Source: Silene conica
Lineage: Eukaryota > Streptophyta > Magnoliopsida > Caryophyllales > Caryophyllaceae
Reading direction: 5' to 3'
Assembly (NCBI GenBank): GCA_029255685.2
Contig: CM055316.2
Location: 80,474,861-80,538,860, forward strand
Length of the DNA: 64,000 nucleotides
Position 1 is the first letter of the stretch. The number at the start of each line of letters is the position of its first letter. The translations under genes and the position numbers were made by a program. Positions 1 to 16,205 of the stretch are shown here, piece by piece. Below the pieces are notes generated by a model, which worked only from the letters and a program-made list of their open reading frames with translations, ran no database searches and was not told the DNA's origin.

Positions 1-64
1 CTAGTCTTAGATACGGGTACATGAGGTAATATGAGAAGTCGGAATAACTTGGCAGTCTTTATGT

Positions 65-271
65 TCTTTTTTTTTTTTTTGGTGACGAGGGGTTTAAACC
101 CCCGGGCCATGCATTCTCGCACCACCAATGTAAGCCACCCCCTTAGGGAGCTGCAGTGGCCAAATGGTCATCGCCCCAGCTGGTAATCGAACCTGGGACC
201 TCTCAACTCCTGCATTTCTGCAAGCTTTAAGGTTTAACTCAGTTACCACTGGATTAACACCACTTGGTTCC
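65..271 (-). mobile_element. tRNA-related SINE inserted in AACT intron
   Basis: A short non-autonomous retroposon read on the minus strand. It has a pol III B-box (GGTTCGATTACC, complement of 182-193), an A-box-like stretch (TGGTAACTGAG, complement of 238-248) about 45 bp upstream, a body of about 190 bp, and a 3' oligo-A tail seen as 14 T at 67-80. The 10-bp direct repeat GTCTTTATGT at 55-64 and 272-281 flanks it and is a perfect target-site duplication, so the insertion is fairly recent. It lies in the last visible AACT intron. I do not assign a named SINE family. Confidence 0.85.
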
Positions 272-289
272 GTCTTTATGTCATACTTA

Positions 290-394
<105 letters not shown>

Positions 395-527
395 TTATCA
401 TCGCTCAGAGTCAAATTTCTGATATTATCCAGTTAAACAATCCGCTTTTTCAGTCTTTCCCTTTCCTGCCAGAGAAAAGGAAAGACCCTGACACCATACG
501 ACAGCCATTTAAACATGGAGAAAACTA

Positions 528-5142
<4,615 letters not shown>

Positions 5143-7139
5143 TTCTGGCAACAATTAAGAAGACAATTACTTTAATAATAATAACTGGTAATAGTGATAA
5201 CAATTACTAACAATTTAGATGAAGAATTAATTTGGTAGAAATTAAAAGGAAAGAAGGATGAAATTATGAGTAGTTGTATAAGAAAGAAGAAAATTGAAAA
5301 TGCCGTATGGGATTTTATCAGTGACTCGTTTGTTGGAATTAAATTGGATCAACTTGGGGGTATGGATTGGCGGTAATCGGATTACTTAGGTGGATTTTTG
5401 ACGGGTTAAAGCGGATCGCGTTATATGGGGTTTGGGGTATTAAAGTGAAAATATTTAAGATGAATGTCGATTTAGTGTTATTTAAATAATTTTTAAGTTA
5501 ATTTATTATCGAGTCATCAATCGAGATGAGATAATCTCGAGTCACGGGTCGGGTCAGTTCAGGTTGGAAAAAATAAGGTTGTTATCGATTTTGGGTCGAT
5601 TCGGGTCGGGTCCATTCGGGTTTCGGGAATCGGGTCAAGTCGAATCAGTTTTTGCTAGCTCTAGGTATGCACACCGTCAATTTTCATATTTGTGACGGTC
5701 GTTGCTCGTAAGTTATAATGAAAAATGACCACGATTGCATTTATTATTATAAATTGGCGATAAACGAATGCTAAAATGTACTCCCTCTATTCTAGAGATA
5801 ATTGGGTCAATCGGGAGTCGGGTCGGTTATAGCCTTCCAGGTTGGTCAAAGTGGATTGGGTCATAACGGGTTGAGATTGCGTTGAGTCTACAACATATTT
5901 GGATCTTGTCATATCCAAGCGATAAGTTGGGTCGGGTTTAGTATGATCACTAAAACACATATACTTTTTCGTTTTGCTCATTTGTTTACCTATTTCATTT
6001 TAATATGTCTTATTTATTTATTGAAATCATATCAAAATCAACACTATCCCTTTACTATAAAAGGGATAGAATTTAGAGAGTTATGATTGGTTGTTTAATT
6101 TAAAAGGAAAAAAAATCATTTTTTGAGATTGGCCCACCACTAACTTGGCTCATGTTTTTGTTCCACTCGATTTTGTAAAATGATTTTATTAAATATGGAC
6201 AAATAAATTTTGGAGATAATTAATTTCCATATATTACATATGTTTACCTTCTATTTATAATGAGTTGTAAAATGTACTTTCATAGGTATTAGACTCATAA
6301 GCAACTCCCAATAATTGTGTTTGGCTGTTTGCTAGTTTATTTACGAATTCTAAATATGTTGAGCTCTTATTAATTCGTTAAAACTCATTCGGTAACTTCA
6401 AAAATAATTATGCTTGCTTAGTCGTGACAAAATCAACCCGAAAAAAAGAATGACCCGGAACTCGAAATTGACTGAACTACAACATACGAAGGATACAGAA
6501 AACCCGAATTGACCCGACTCGACCTGAGCTTTCTTGACCCATAACAAACCTGACTTGAGAGGATCCAATCAAAAATTACCCAACCACAAAGTAATCTGAT
6601 AAATTAAAATAATGCATTTTTCTCCCTTAATCATGGACCCGACCTGACCCAATATAATTCGACCCTGCATGACCCAAAAGAGGGCCAACTAATAAATTTG
6701 AAACAAACCTAATAACCCAAAAAGACTCAACCCGTCTCGAACTAACCCAAAAACTTGTCAAAGTCGAAGAGACTTGATCTGAGCGCGGCCTGACTGACCT
6801 GTTTGCCAGGTCATACTACGTAAGCTTTTCTAAGTCTAAGTTTCTATAAATCCAACTCAGAAGAGTTAAGCTCTTATGAGCTGAGTTTAGAAACGTTAAT
6901 TAAATATAACTCCAAAAGAGCACGACCTTAAATCAGAATATTTAATAATCTACGGTGTATCTTTTATAATTTACCACTTACCAAACAGAACGTGGGATTG
7001 ACACTTAGCATTATTTAAAAGCAACCACTGAAATCGCTTGAAAAAAGTTTTCTTTAATAATATAGATAGATGGACGTTGACTATGACTGTAAGCTTTAAA
7101 GAAAATATAAATTTAAATTAACACGATAATACATTTTGG
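5143..7139. other. Intergenic region upstream of AACT; no gene seen
   Basis: The AACT 5' UTR and promoter must lie just to the right of 5142, but I see no clear TATA box. At 5520-5650 and 6430-6780 there are dense degenerate repeats of the GGGTCGGGT / GACCCGAC type. A block at 5905-5990 recurs at 52500-52575. The block from about 6718 onward is the left part of NHL duplication unit A and matches 47733 onward. No open frame of convincing composition was found. Confidence 0.6.
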
Positions 7140-7245
7140 TCGGTGCATCTCACGAACGTTAAATCCAGTGATTGCTTTAAAAGAGCACAAATTTTCATTT
7201 GTGATATTGGTCACAAGCTTTTTTTCTCACAAAATATTCGTGAGG

Positions 7246-7444
7246 GGTATATAAGGAATGATCTGCCCACCATCACCAAAAGTTGTTGTAACAAACTAAC
7301 AACCAGTCAAGCAAAGCTCTATTTTGCTATAAATATTGGAACTCTCGACTCAATTAGTTACACAACGCATCAACTCACTTCCTCTCTTTCTCTCCTCTCT
7401 ACTCTCTCTGAAATTTCTGGGTAAATTTAAGTAAAATCGTTGCA
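7246..7444 (+). promoter_or_regulatory. NHL1 promoter and 5' UTR
   Basis: A block starting GGTATATAAGGAATGATCTGC at 7246 is shared with the genes at 48463 and 59164 (starts 48241 and 58990), well above the identity of sequence further upstream. TATAAATA at 7328-7335 lies about 117 bp before the ATG, followed by a CT-rich leader (CTCTCTTTCTCTCC) typical of plant 5' UTRs. The same TATA and leader precede the other two copies. A second TATA-like string (TATATAAGG) opens the block. Confidence 0.7.
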
Positions 7445-8089
7445 ATGGTCGCAGTCTCGAAATTGTGTGGGCGCTCCTGCAAATGCCAATTTCTTGGATG
7501 GTTATGCGCAGGTATTATAATTACTATTTGTTTGATTACTTGGATATCTTCAGCGGTATACCTCTGGATCGTCGTTCCTATTCGAGTTGAACGACATTCA
7601 GTGGCATTCCAAGTCGATTTTCTTGAGGTTAATTCGATGAAATTCGCTCCTCCTTACACGAACTTCAGATTTAACTTTACTGTAATCAACAAGGCTGCGA
7701 AATTATTCAGTAATCTTCAAACGACTATTGAATATGATCGTAACGTAGTCTCAACCACAATGATTGCGCCTTTCCGTCAAGACGCCTATTCGGTACAAAC
7801 AATACCTGTATCAATGAGTATGTCCGATACTCGACTTTCCGACAAGCTTCTTGACTCTATTAGAAATAAATTGGCTGGTGAAGCCGGTGTCTTGGAGTTC
7901 GCGGTTATTGTTCACGGCGTTAGTTGGAATATAGATGACCTGATGGAACGCCGCTATACCTGCGACATGAAGATGGTTTGTAATGGCGTCAAAGTTACAC
8001 TTTCGTCGATTAATGACACTTGGAATGGATCGACCAAGAACGGTCCATTCCTATGTCAATCCAGCTCTAATATGGCCTGTTATTATTAG
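7445..8089 (+). CDS. NDR1/HIN1-like (LEA_2-type) membrane protein, copy 1
   Basis: A single-exon gene of 214 residues. A short basic, Cys-rich cytosolic tail (residues 1-15, CGRSCKC) is followed by one hydrophobic segment (about 16-46). A beta-rich ectodomain follows, with LEA_2/NHL features: the VAFQVDFLEVNSMKF strand, FNFTVIN, a T-T-I-E-Y-D-R-N block, and a C-terminal CDMKMVC...FLCQ cysteine pattern. N-glycosylation sequons (NFT, NDT, NGST) all lie after the membrane segment, which fits an outward-facing C-terminus. NHL proteins act at the plasma membrane in defence and stress signalling; that role is family knowledge, not shown here. It is the leftmost of four intact paralogues in the window, all on the plus strand. 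The ATG at 7445 is chosen because it aligns with copy 2 and follows the conserved leader. Confidence 0.7.
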   Translation: MVAVSKLCGRSCKCQFLGWLCAGIIITICLITWISSAVYLWIVVPIRVERHSVAFQVDFLEVNSMKFAPPYTNFRFNFTVINKAAKLFSNLQTTIEYDRNVVSTTMIAPFRQDAYSVQTIPVSMSMSDTRLSDKLLDSIRNKLAGEAGVLEFAVIVHGVSWNIDDLMERRYTCDMKMVCNGVKVTLSSINDTWNGSTKNGPFLCQSSSNMACYY

Positions 8090-8599
8090 AATTTGATGCG
8101 AATTGTACGATTTCTGTTATTGATCATCATAGGGTATTTGCGTTGATTCAGTTTGCAGAATTGGATTTGTTAGAGGGTTTCGGTTATGATTGTTACCGTC
8201 TAGGGTTTAGAATCTAGGGTTTGGATACAATTACGCTTATGCAATTATCCCCTCTTTGATTTTAATATGATGTTAAAACTTTGAATTAGAACCGGTTTTT
8301 TCTGGCTTAATTTTAGCTCTTTTAATTTTGATTGTTGTATTTCGTTGGCTTTTATTTATGTTCAGTCAATTATGTTTAATTAATCTTTTCACAAAATTAA
8401 CTTTTAATTTAACTAAATTCAATTTATCCCAGTTTCACTCAATTTAGTTCAATTAAGCTCTACTCCAATTAATTCAATTCAGCTCGTTCCAGCCGAAAAG
8501 AACAGGGTCGTTTGTAAAGAGTTGATTAATTGAGAGTTGAATTACATTTACGATGCTACAATTGTTCGATTTGTGATGGCTCTAGATTCTTAGGGTATT

Positions 8600-8632
8600 T
8601 GTTCGATTTATTTATTTATTTATTTATTTTGG
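8600..8632. repeat. (TTTA)n microsatellite in NHL 3' flank
   Basis: A run of TTTA/ATTT units in the 3' flank of NHL copy 1. The same run, with different unit numbers, occurs at the equivalent place after the other NHL units (about 49695, 55185 and 60155), so it belongs to the duplicated unit. Confidence 0.8.
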
Positions 8633-8998
8633 GGGTTTTGGCATCGGTTTTTGGACTAAAACGGATATAAGATCATCATTTTTTTGATTTGGACATTTAT
8701 TCAATTCAGTACTGAGGATAAACGAGTAGATTTTATGTTTGAGTTATTCGACATTTTATTTTATATGGTGTTAAAGTTATCGTCGTTTTGAAAACTTCTT
8801 AATGTTGATGCCATTTAGATGAAAAGTAAACATAAGAAAACAGAGTAATAAGTTAAGCAATGAACTTTGAAGTTTTGAATTTTTTATGTATTGATTGTAA
8901 ATTGTAATTGTACGAGGTTGCTGTAGAATGAGAGTGACCTTATATAAGATAGATGAGATATGAAAGTAACCTAAACCTAGTACATAAAGGGTATTGGC

Positions 8999-9830
8999 CT
9001 AGAAATAAGGGCTTTCAATCATTTGGAGGCTTGGAAGTTCGAGCCTGTCAATTGTGACAGACTGTCTTTGATGCAGTTCAGATATATCCAACACCCCCTT
9101 GCAAGCTGGAGGCTGAGTGAAAGGAAGCATCCCAAGCTGGTGTAGAAGTTTCCAATGTTGAGCACATGGTAGAACTTTGGTGAAAACATCAACAAGTTGA
9201 GAGGATGTGGGGAGGTAACGAACCTGAAGCAGACCTTCTAAGACTTCTTTATCCCTTGTGAAATGACAATCCAACTCTATGTGCTTGGTTCGCTCATGAA
9301 AGACGAAATTCTTTGCAATATATAAGGCATTGTTGTTGTCACAATGAAGAGTGACAGGCTTGAGATTGGAAATCCCCAATTTTTCTAATAGCCTTGCTTG
9401 TTAACCAAGTGACTTCTGGCCCTGTACTCAGCCTCAACAGAAGACTTGTTGACAGTACTTTGCTTCTTGTTTTTCCAACTTAGGGGAGATTGACCCAACA
9501 TAACCACCCAACCAGCTATAGACATTCTGGTGATGGGACAAGTTGCCCGATCTAAATCTGAATAAGCATTGATGGAGCTTTTTATAACCTTATCATAAGT
9601 ATGCCTTGACCATTAGAATGGCTCAAATATTTTAGAACATGATGAGCAGCTTGCAAATGAGTATTTGAAGGATTTTGCATAAATTGGCTGAGGACTTGGA
9701 CAGCAAAAGCCAAGTCTAGTCTGGTGTGAGTAAGGAAGTTTAACTATCCCACAATCATTCTATATTAACTGGAATCAAAAGTGGTAGGCGTATTGTTGTG
9801 GAGAACTTGTGATTCAAAGAAAGAGGTGTT
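8999..9830 (-). pseudogene. Decayed Copia pol fragment (RT end plus RNase H), unit A
   Basis: Minus-strand sequence encodes the end of a Ty1/copia polyprotein. 9379-8999 gives the RNase H tail with HCDNNNALYIAKN, FHERTKHIELDCHF and LPTSSQLVDVFTK; the LxTxxQxADxxTK motif is intact apart from A to V. Upstream (9790-9400) broken frames give THTRPDLAFAVQVLSQF and HHVLKYL of the reverse transcriptase. There is no complete frame and no LTR. It matches 50021-50870 and 55500-56345, also on the minus strand, so it travelled with the NHL unit. This copy lacks about 0.5 kb found in the others at its upstream end. Confidence 0.85.
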
Positions 9831-10335
9831 AACTGGAATCTATGCGTTGAAAATACAATAAATGCTCTACTTTACATGACACTCATTCTAAAACTTCAAC
9901 TGGTCTTATTTAAGACCATCTTAACTTTAAATCCCTCACACATCCCTGTTATTAAGTTAGACGGTTTTAAACAAAAATCAATACATATACTACTCTGTAT
10001 AAATTAACCTAAACGTAGAGTTCAAATTTATAAGATAAGATTAACATTAAAGTTAATTTTAAAGACAAATACCCCTTATTCATATAGTTCGTTTGAGCCG
10101 TTAACTGTGTATTTTGAACTTAAATCTGAAATCCTAATCAATTCGAAGTCCTAATCTGTGGGCGTAAAAGAAGTGAACTATTAAAGTAGTATTATTGGTT
10201 TCAACTATTCTATTTAAATTGCTACTCTATCCTCTAAGAGTTATCAATATTATATGTGATATCCCTCAATTTTTTGACTTTCTATATAATATCTCTACAC
10301 TTTTATATACCTCTTATTCGTAGAGTTTGAATTTA

Positions 10336-10833
10336 GATAAATCATCTCGCAAAAATTAAAAACGTTGTAGGATTAGTATTTGTATTTTACTAAATCACCA
10401 CGCAAAAATTAAAAACGTGGTAGGATTAGTATTTGTATTTTACTAAATCACCACGCAAAATTAAAAACGTTTTAGATTTTATCTTTTTCTATATATTATC
10501 TTTTACTATACTTATTTGGAAACCTATTATTTACGTTGTAGGATTAGTATTTGTATTTTACTAAATCACCACGCAAAAACTAAAAACGTTGTAGGATTAG
10601 TATTTGTATTTTACTAAATCACCACGCAACATTAAAAACGTTTTAGATTTTATCTTTTTCTATATATTATCTTTTAGTATACTTATTTGGAAACCTATTA
10701 TTTACGTTGTAGGATTAGTATTTGTATTTTACTAAATCACCATGCAAAAATTAAAAATGTTGTAGGATAGTATTTGTATTTTACTAAATCACCACGCAAA
10801 ATTAAAAACGTTTTAGATTTTATACAATATAAT
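10336..10833. repeat. Tandem array with 171-bp higher-order period
   Basis: Units of 53 bp (AAATCACCACGCAAAAATTAA... to GTATTTTACT) alternate with 118-bp units that carry an extra insert (TTTAGATTTTATCTTTTTC...). The pair repeats every 171 bp, for example at about 10390, 10561 and 10732. Shorter versions lie at 40470-40735 and 58580-58770, just upstream of other NHL-unit copies. Confidence 0.8.
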
Positions 10834-11676
10834 AACTGGGTTACACGATACAATAACTTGGTTAAAGCAATACAATAACTTGATTTAATGTCCGTGCGGT
10901 GCACGTGCCTATGTGTAGTGTTCAGTAGTGTATAATGTAGTAATCGAAAGTTGTTTAAGTTTACCACTTCTTCTCATTCTGTTCATTACGTTTATTTTTG
11001 GCTAAACAACTAAAGATAGGACAAACTTCGTGCTTTAAGAAGTATATAAGGTGAAAAAACGCGACTTGCACATATTAATAATGAGAACGTAAATGTATAA
11101 CTAAGACACTTAAATAAGGAAAATTTAAGGAATACTTGACGGGGATGGATAAAGTATAATGTTAAAAACTCGCGTATAGCATCGTCACTCCTTTCGGCAT
11201 CATCCACTTGATTTTATTTAGCAAATATAAAGTATGTAATCAGCTGATATCATAATTTTACGTAGTTATAAAACATATCCTGTAAGTGTTCATTGTAATA
11301 GTAAGTTGTAAGCATAATGCTCGAGAAATTGAGGTACGTTCTCGAGTATTTTCCGCGCTCCTCTTTACGGCAAAGAGGGAAACGTAATCGTTCAAGATTC
11401 CGTTTAATATAAGCATTGGATCCTTATTTCCATTCGAACACACTCTAAGGCTCTGTTTGACAAAAGGACCTGAAAAACTACTTGAAACCTGAAAAGGTAC
11501 CTGAAAACTGAAAAGGTAGCTGATAGGGTAGCTGAAAATTAGGAGCTGATAAGCTGACTGATTATATAAAAAACAGTTTGGCAAACTAACTGAAAATGTA
11601 GCTTATTTTAGTGAAATGACAGAAAAGGATATAATAATTATTTACTATGTTATAGATTGAAGGATAAAAAAGTAAT

Positions 11677-13016
11677 TGACACGGCTGTCGCAACCCTATC
11701 AAAAATAATCAACTGGCCTAACTAATGTAGTAAGGAAGTCGGGATCGTATCCACAGGGAGACAGATATGAATTCTAAAAGCTAAACTAAAGTCTGCCAAG
11801 ATAACCAGATATTGGGGTTTTGATTGTTTGTTTTAACTAAACTAACAGTAGTGAAGGAAAGGTAGAAAAGAAAAGCGTAAGGAAAAGAGTATAAAAATAT
11901 AAGGGAGAGAAAACTAGGATAGTCGGTTCACCAATGATTGTGTAACGATAAGGGGTTTAGGTCGCAGATCAGTCGCAATTATCGGTCTAAGGGGTAGTGA
12001 AAAGGTCCTCTCGGATCGCTATTCGCCCTAGAATGCTTCTAGCGGGCTCTCGCAACTTACTAGGGCACTCTAATGTTTGTAGCAGGTCTAACCCTCACCA
12101 GGCTTTCGATCTTAGGTCGGGGTTTTACCAAATCAACTAATCAATCATGCGCATAAATTGACTAATCGCTATCAAAATGCTACAATTAACAACAGAGACA
12201 TACAATTACGAACTAGTCTAAACCTAAACGAACATCGTCACATCGTCAAAGGATCACCTATATCCTAGTCGAAGGGATTAGCTATGCATAAAGGGATTAA
12301 CAATTGAAATGAAAGAGATAACTAAAGAGGAAAACAAGATCGCGAGATAAGCAGAGATGAATAAAGATAAAAGAAAGTAAGAGCAAGGAATAAAATTACC
12401 AATAAAAAGTGTTGAGTACTGAATTCCGGAAGGTTAGATCTTACAAGCTTGAAGATGAAAATAAAATAAAAACAACTGACTAAAAGTTTTTATCTAGGAA
12501 AAATTAGGAGAGTAGAGTTAAGATTAAGGTCAAAAGTATCTAAAGAAAACTCTAAAGGCTGCTTAAAAACGAAATGTTCTGATAATCTTTTCACGACCTA
12601 ATGGGCTTAGGTCAAAATGGGCTTCGGCAGAAAGAAACCGGTCGATCGACTAAGCAAGTGGTCGATCGACTTTCCTATCGACCAAGATTGGTCGATCGAC
12701 TGAGAAAGTGGTCGATCGACTTTTGCTATCGACCAAGAGTGGTCGATCGACTGGTTCTGGCTTGACTTGGACGTTGACTTCAAAAAATGCGCTTCCTTGA
12801 CTTGATACAAAGGGTGGTTCACTTCTCCTGACCTCCTAAATGCAAATTTGAGGACAAACTTCGACTCCGAATACATACTTCCGAATATATTCCTGCAATT
12901 AATACAAGAAGGCTCAAAGTAGGCAATTCGGGGCTAAAAGTAGTAAGGTGTTTGGCAAAAGAGCATAAAAATGCATGCAAAAGAAGTCTAAAAGACTATA
13001 GAAATGGCAAGCATCA
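11677..13016 (-). mobile_element. Solo LTR nested in the Harbinger MITE
   Basis: A 1,340-bp segment beginning TGACACGGCT and ending AGCATCA, with the 5-bp target duplication GTAAT at 11672-11676 and 13017-13021. No PBS, PPT or coding sequence is attached, so it is a solo LTR left by recombination. The motif GGGATCGTATCCACAGGGAG near the left end resembles the corresponding end of the Athila LTR at 25966, which suggests minus orientation. It carries the palindrome array at 12641-12751. Confidence 0.85.
12641..12751. repeat. Five-copy array of palindrome GTCGATCGAC in a solo LTR
   Basis: Exact copies of the 10-bp palindrome start at 12641, 12661, 12691, 12711 and 12742, so the spacings are 20, 30, 20 and 31 bp. 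Half sites (ATCGACCA) lie in the longer spacers. The near-integer number of helical turns would put all copies on one face of DNA. See findings. Confidence 0.95.
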
Positions 13017-13208
13017 GTAATATAACCTAGAATCAGGTACCTGAAATCTAAAATGCTACCTTATGTAGCATTTCATTTCAGGTAGCTTATTTGATCGAAT
13101 AAGCTACTTGCCAAACAATCCTTGAAAAATAAGTTATCTGATTCTTTTGACAAAAAAGTTAATTCAGGCAAATCAGCTACCTAAAATGCGCTGTCAAACA
13201 GAGCCTAA

Positions 13209-14236
13209 ATAGGGAAATAATATACCTATTTTATGCATGGGATTATTTTGTTATTTGATTTTGAAGTTTTTTTTTTTTTTGAAAGGCGTTATTTGATTTT
13301 GAAGTACTTGATTTATTCTTACCCTCTTTCTATTTATTTGTTGGGGTTTGTCTCGTCTAAGGTTTTTACATCGATATAGTTGTAAAACGAAACTAAACAC
13401 TACCCTACTAAAACCTTATTTTTTCTGGTTTAAATTCAGCTCGTTTTATTTCTGCTCAACGTTATTCTGTTCAATTCAGTTTATTTTCATTAAGTTCAAT
13501 CTAACTAATATTTTGACAAATTAACTCTTATTTCAACTCTATTCAAGTTCACTTCAGCTTAGCTTCTTTAAGTTCACTTCAACTCTTCTCAACCGAAATA
13601 ATATGGCCTAAATGGTTACTTAAAAAAATTGTTTTGCTATAAACTTATGTAAAATCACGTAACACAAATGTTTGTGTTATTTGTTACCTTTTTTTTAACA
13701 TAATAACATTCTGTTTGAGCATCATATTGATTCATACATAGAAAGATAAATGGGACATATATTAAGTACGTGTGCTACCACTATGCTTCATGAATCATTT
13801 GATGGATTTATATATCTTAATTTAATATTTATGATGAAATTAGAATTACAACGGTGTCTCTTTTTGGTTGCCAATAAAAAAGATCTCTCTTTTAATTTTT
13901 TTTCGTTTGATCGATTATAAGGAGTTTAATATTTACGGGAGTCTTTCAATAGTATGTTTAATTATGACTTTTTGAGAATAGAATTTGAGCAAGAATTATA
14001 ATGCAGTATAGGTATTTAAGTTTACGTAAGAATATAATCATTATTTTTCTATCATGGAAAACCAAAATCTGCTCAATATGTAACCAAAATCATTATTTAA
14101 GTACTTCTTATTTTGATGAGGTCAACTCTAAGCATATGTAACTCATAATTTTTTTTTAATATACTCTATTTCTTGCGAATAAAAAGACCGTTTGTTTCGT
14201 GTTTAACTTGGATATCTTTTCTTTATTAAAACAGAA
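13209..14236. other. AT-rich stretch without a recognised feature
   Basis: I see no gene, no terminal repeats and no long open frame here. The composition is AT-rich, with scattered short homopolymers (a T run at 13267-13280). Confidence 0.5.
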
Positions 14237-14429
14237 CTAGTTTCTAACCCGTGAAATTCACGGGTCTGCTTTTAGTAATTTAAATTAATATTGTGAATAA
14301 TTAAAAGATAAAGAAATCAATTATTTAAAAGCTTTAATAATATAAAATTAATATTGTTAATAATTAAAAGATAAAGAAATTAATTATTTTAGAATTTCAA
14401 AATATGAAAATAATATAAAGATAAAGAAA

Positions 14430-14990
14430 TTGATTATTTTAGTATTTTAATAATATGAAATTAATATTGTTAATAATATTAATCTAAAATATAAATACTA
14501 TTAGTTTAAAAATTACGTATCGTTATTTTAAAAATCGTGTAAGATTATAACTAAAATACGGTCGCATAAATTAAGACGCATACATCGATAAAAGTTATTA
14601 AATATTGTAAATATAAAGAAACTGATTATTTTAATATTTTAATAATATGAAATTAATATTGTTAATAATATTAATCTAAAATATAAATACTGTTAGTTTA
14701 AAAATTACGTAGCGTTATTTTAAAAATCGTGTAAGATTATAACTAAAATACGGTCGCATAAATTAAGACGCATACATCGATAAAAGTTATTAAATATTGT
14801 AAATATAAAGAAATTGATTATTTTAGTATTTTAATAATATGAAATTAATATTGTTAATAATATTAATCTAAAATATAAATACTGTTAGTTTAAAAATTAC
14901 GTAGCGTTATTTTAAAAATCGTGTAAGATTATAACTAAAATACAGTCGCATAAATTAAGACGCATACATCGATAAAAGTTAAAAAACAAA
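14430..14990. repeat. 192-bp tandem repeat, three copies
   Basis: Three consecutive units contain CGTGTAAGATTATAACTAAA, starting at 14536, 14728 and 14920. The units are AT-rich and nearly identical. They lie in the 3' part of Helitron 1, between the terminal hairpin and the RPA-like pseudogene. Confidence 0.85.
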
Positions 14991-15039
14991 AACAAAAACG
15001 AAAAAATAATATTAAACAACTTTATTATTTCAATGTCGG

Positions 15040-15998
15040 TGGATTTTTTCCCCCAAATGGAACCCATCTTCATCATGCTTGTGATTTTACCAATCTCAGA
15101 TTTTAGTTTTACCAATCTAATCCGTTGAACACAGCGGATGACAATTATAGCAGGTTCAGTAGGATCTTTACATGCATCAACAAACGCCTGGACTAAGCTA
15201 ACATAGTTGTTCCATACCGAGCATGCAATTTTCTCCTTCCTGGGAATATTTTTCAGATTATTATAAATTCTTATACTCAAATATTTATAAACATGTGACA
15301 ATGAAATATAAAAGTAGCATAATTTTTACCTAACATTCTCTATGTATATTGTCATCCAACTATTTCCATTCTTTGTTGATCTGACTTCTCCGACTCCGGA
15401 AAATTTACCAATGACATCTGTGTGAGTTTAAAAAGTTTGTGGTTAGTTTACTAAGTTATATAATAAATAAAATTTTTATAATGATTTGATTTTTGGATGT
15501 ACCGATGTAATGTTCATCAGATATTGTTTCTGATAGAATGTCACGAAAGTCCACAAACTTGAATCCATATTGTGGGATGGGTAGATCCTAAACCTCTTTA
15601 ACCATTGTTGGATATGAAAAGTAGATGCGTAGTTCAGCAGAAGTTGCAATTTCAGCGCCCTTATTTGCTTCCACAGTGAATCTTGATAATTTGTATAAAT
15701 GTTCCTCTTTGATCTTGTTCTTGAATTTGTTAATGATACTTTTGCGGATAGTAGCCTGAATTATATTTTCCTGAAAATTGTATGGTAGAATATTAGTAAA
15801 TAGTACATAGTCGATTAAAAAAAGTCAATTAAACGTTAGTACCTCCGAATCAAATAGAAGAATCTCCAATGATAGAGTATCATCCTTGTTGTAGAAACTT
15901 TTTCTCTCCCAAAGATGTACAACCCGTACCACAATTTCTGCAGTAAGGATCTCCGAAGTCAAGTGACGTATGGCAACAGGGGTACAATTCAAAGCCAT
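15040..15998 (-). pseudogene. RPA1/DUF223-like OB-fold pseudogene in Helitron 1
   Basis: A multi-exon minus-strand gene relic. The first exon 15998-15843 (start ATG, MALNCTPVAIRHL) ends at a GT donor. The next stretch, about 15770-15500, encodes IQATIRKSIINKFKNKIKEE, typical of the OB-fold region of plant RPA1-like proteins, but has an in-frame TAG after PTMVKEV. A third exon near 15420-15340 gives GKFSGVGEVRSTKNGNSWMT. A fourth near 15245-15050 gives KIACSVWNNYVSLVQAF and PTEPAIIVIRCVQ. RPA-like genes are a known companion of plant Helitrons. The internal stop and the lack of a helicase show it is not functional. Confidence 0.7.
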
Positions 15999-16145
15999 AA
16001 CAAAATTTTGGTTGCTTAAGGTATTTCTTAATATTAGTATATGGTGAATGAAGAGAGATTTTTTATCATATATATAACTATCTTAATAGTAGTTAAGGAT
16101 GAGAGATTTTTACGTTCTGTGATTGTTTCGAAAAATTATCAATTA

Positions 16146-16161
16146 TCAATTATTATTATTA

Positions 16162-16203
<42 letters not shown>

Positions 16204-16205
16204 TA
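16146..16205. repeat. (ATT)n microsatellite
   Basis: About 18 nearly perfect ATT units with one ATC interruption, inside Helitron 1. It is likely to be length-polymorphic. Confidence 0.9.

Larger units (their letters stand above)
11449..13205. mobile_element. PIF/Harbinger-type MITE split by a solo LTR
   Basis: Terminal inverted repeats GGCTCTGTTTGACA at 11449 and its complement ending at 13205 are flanked by the 3-bp duplication TAA (11446-11448 and 13206-13208), as expected for PIF/Harbinger. The interior repeats AGGTACCTGAAA/TGAAAAGGTAGCTG motifs. Without the nested LTR the element is about 410 bp. It is related to the element at 57462-58119. Confidence 0.8.
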
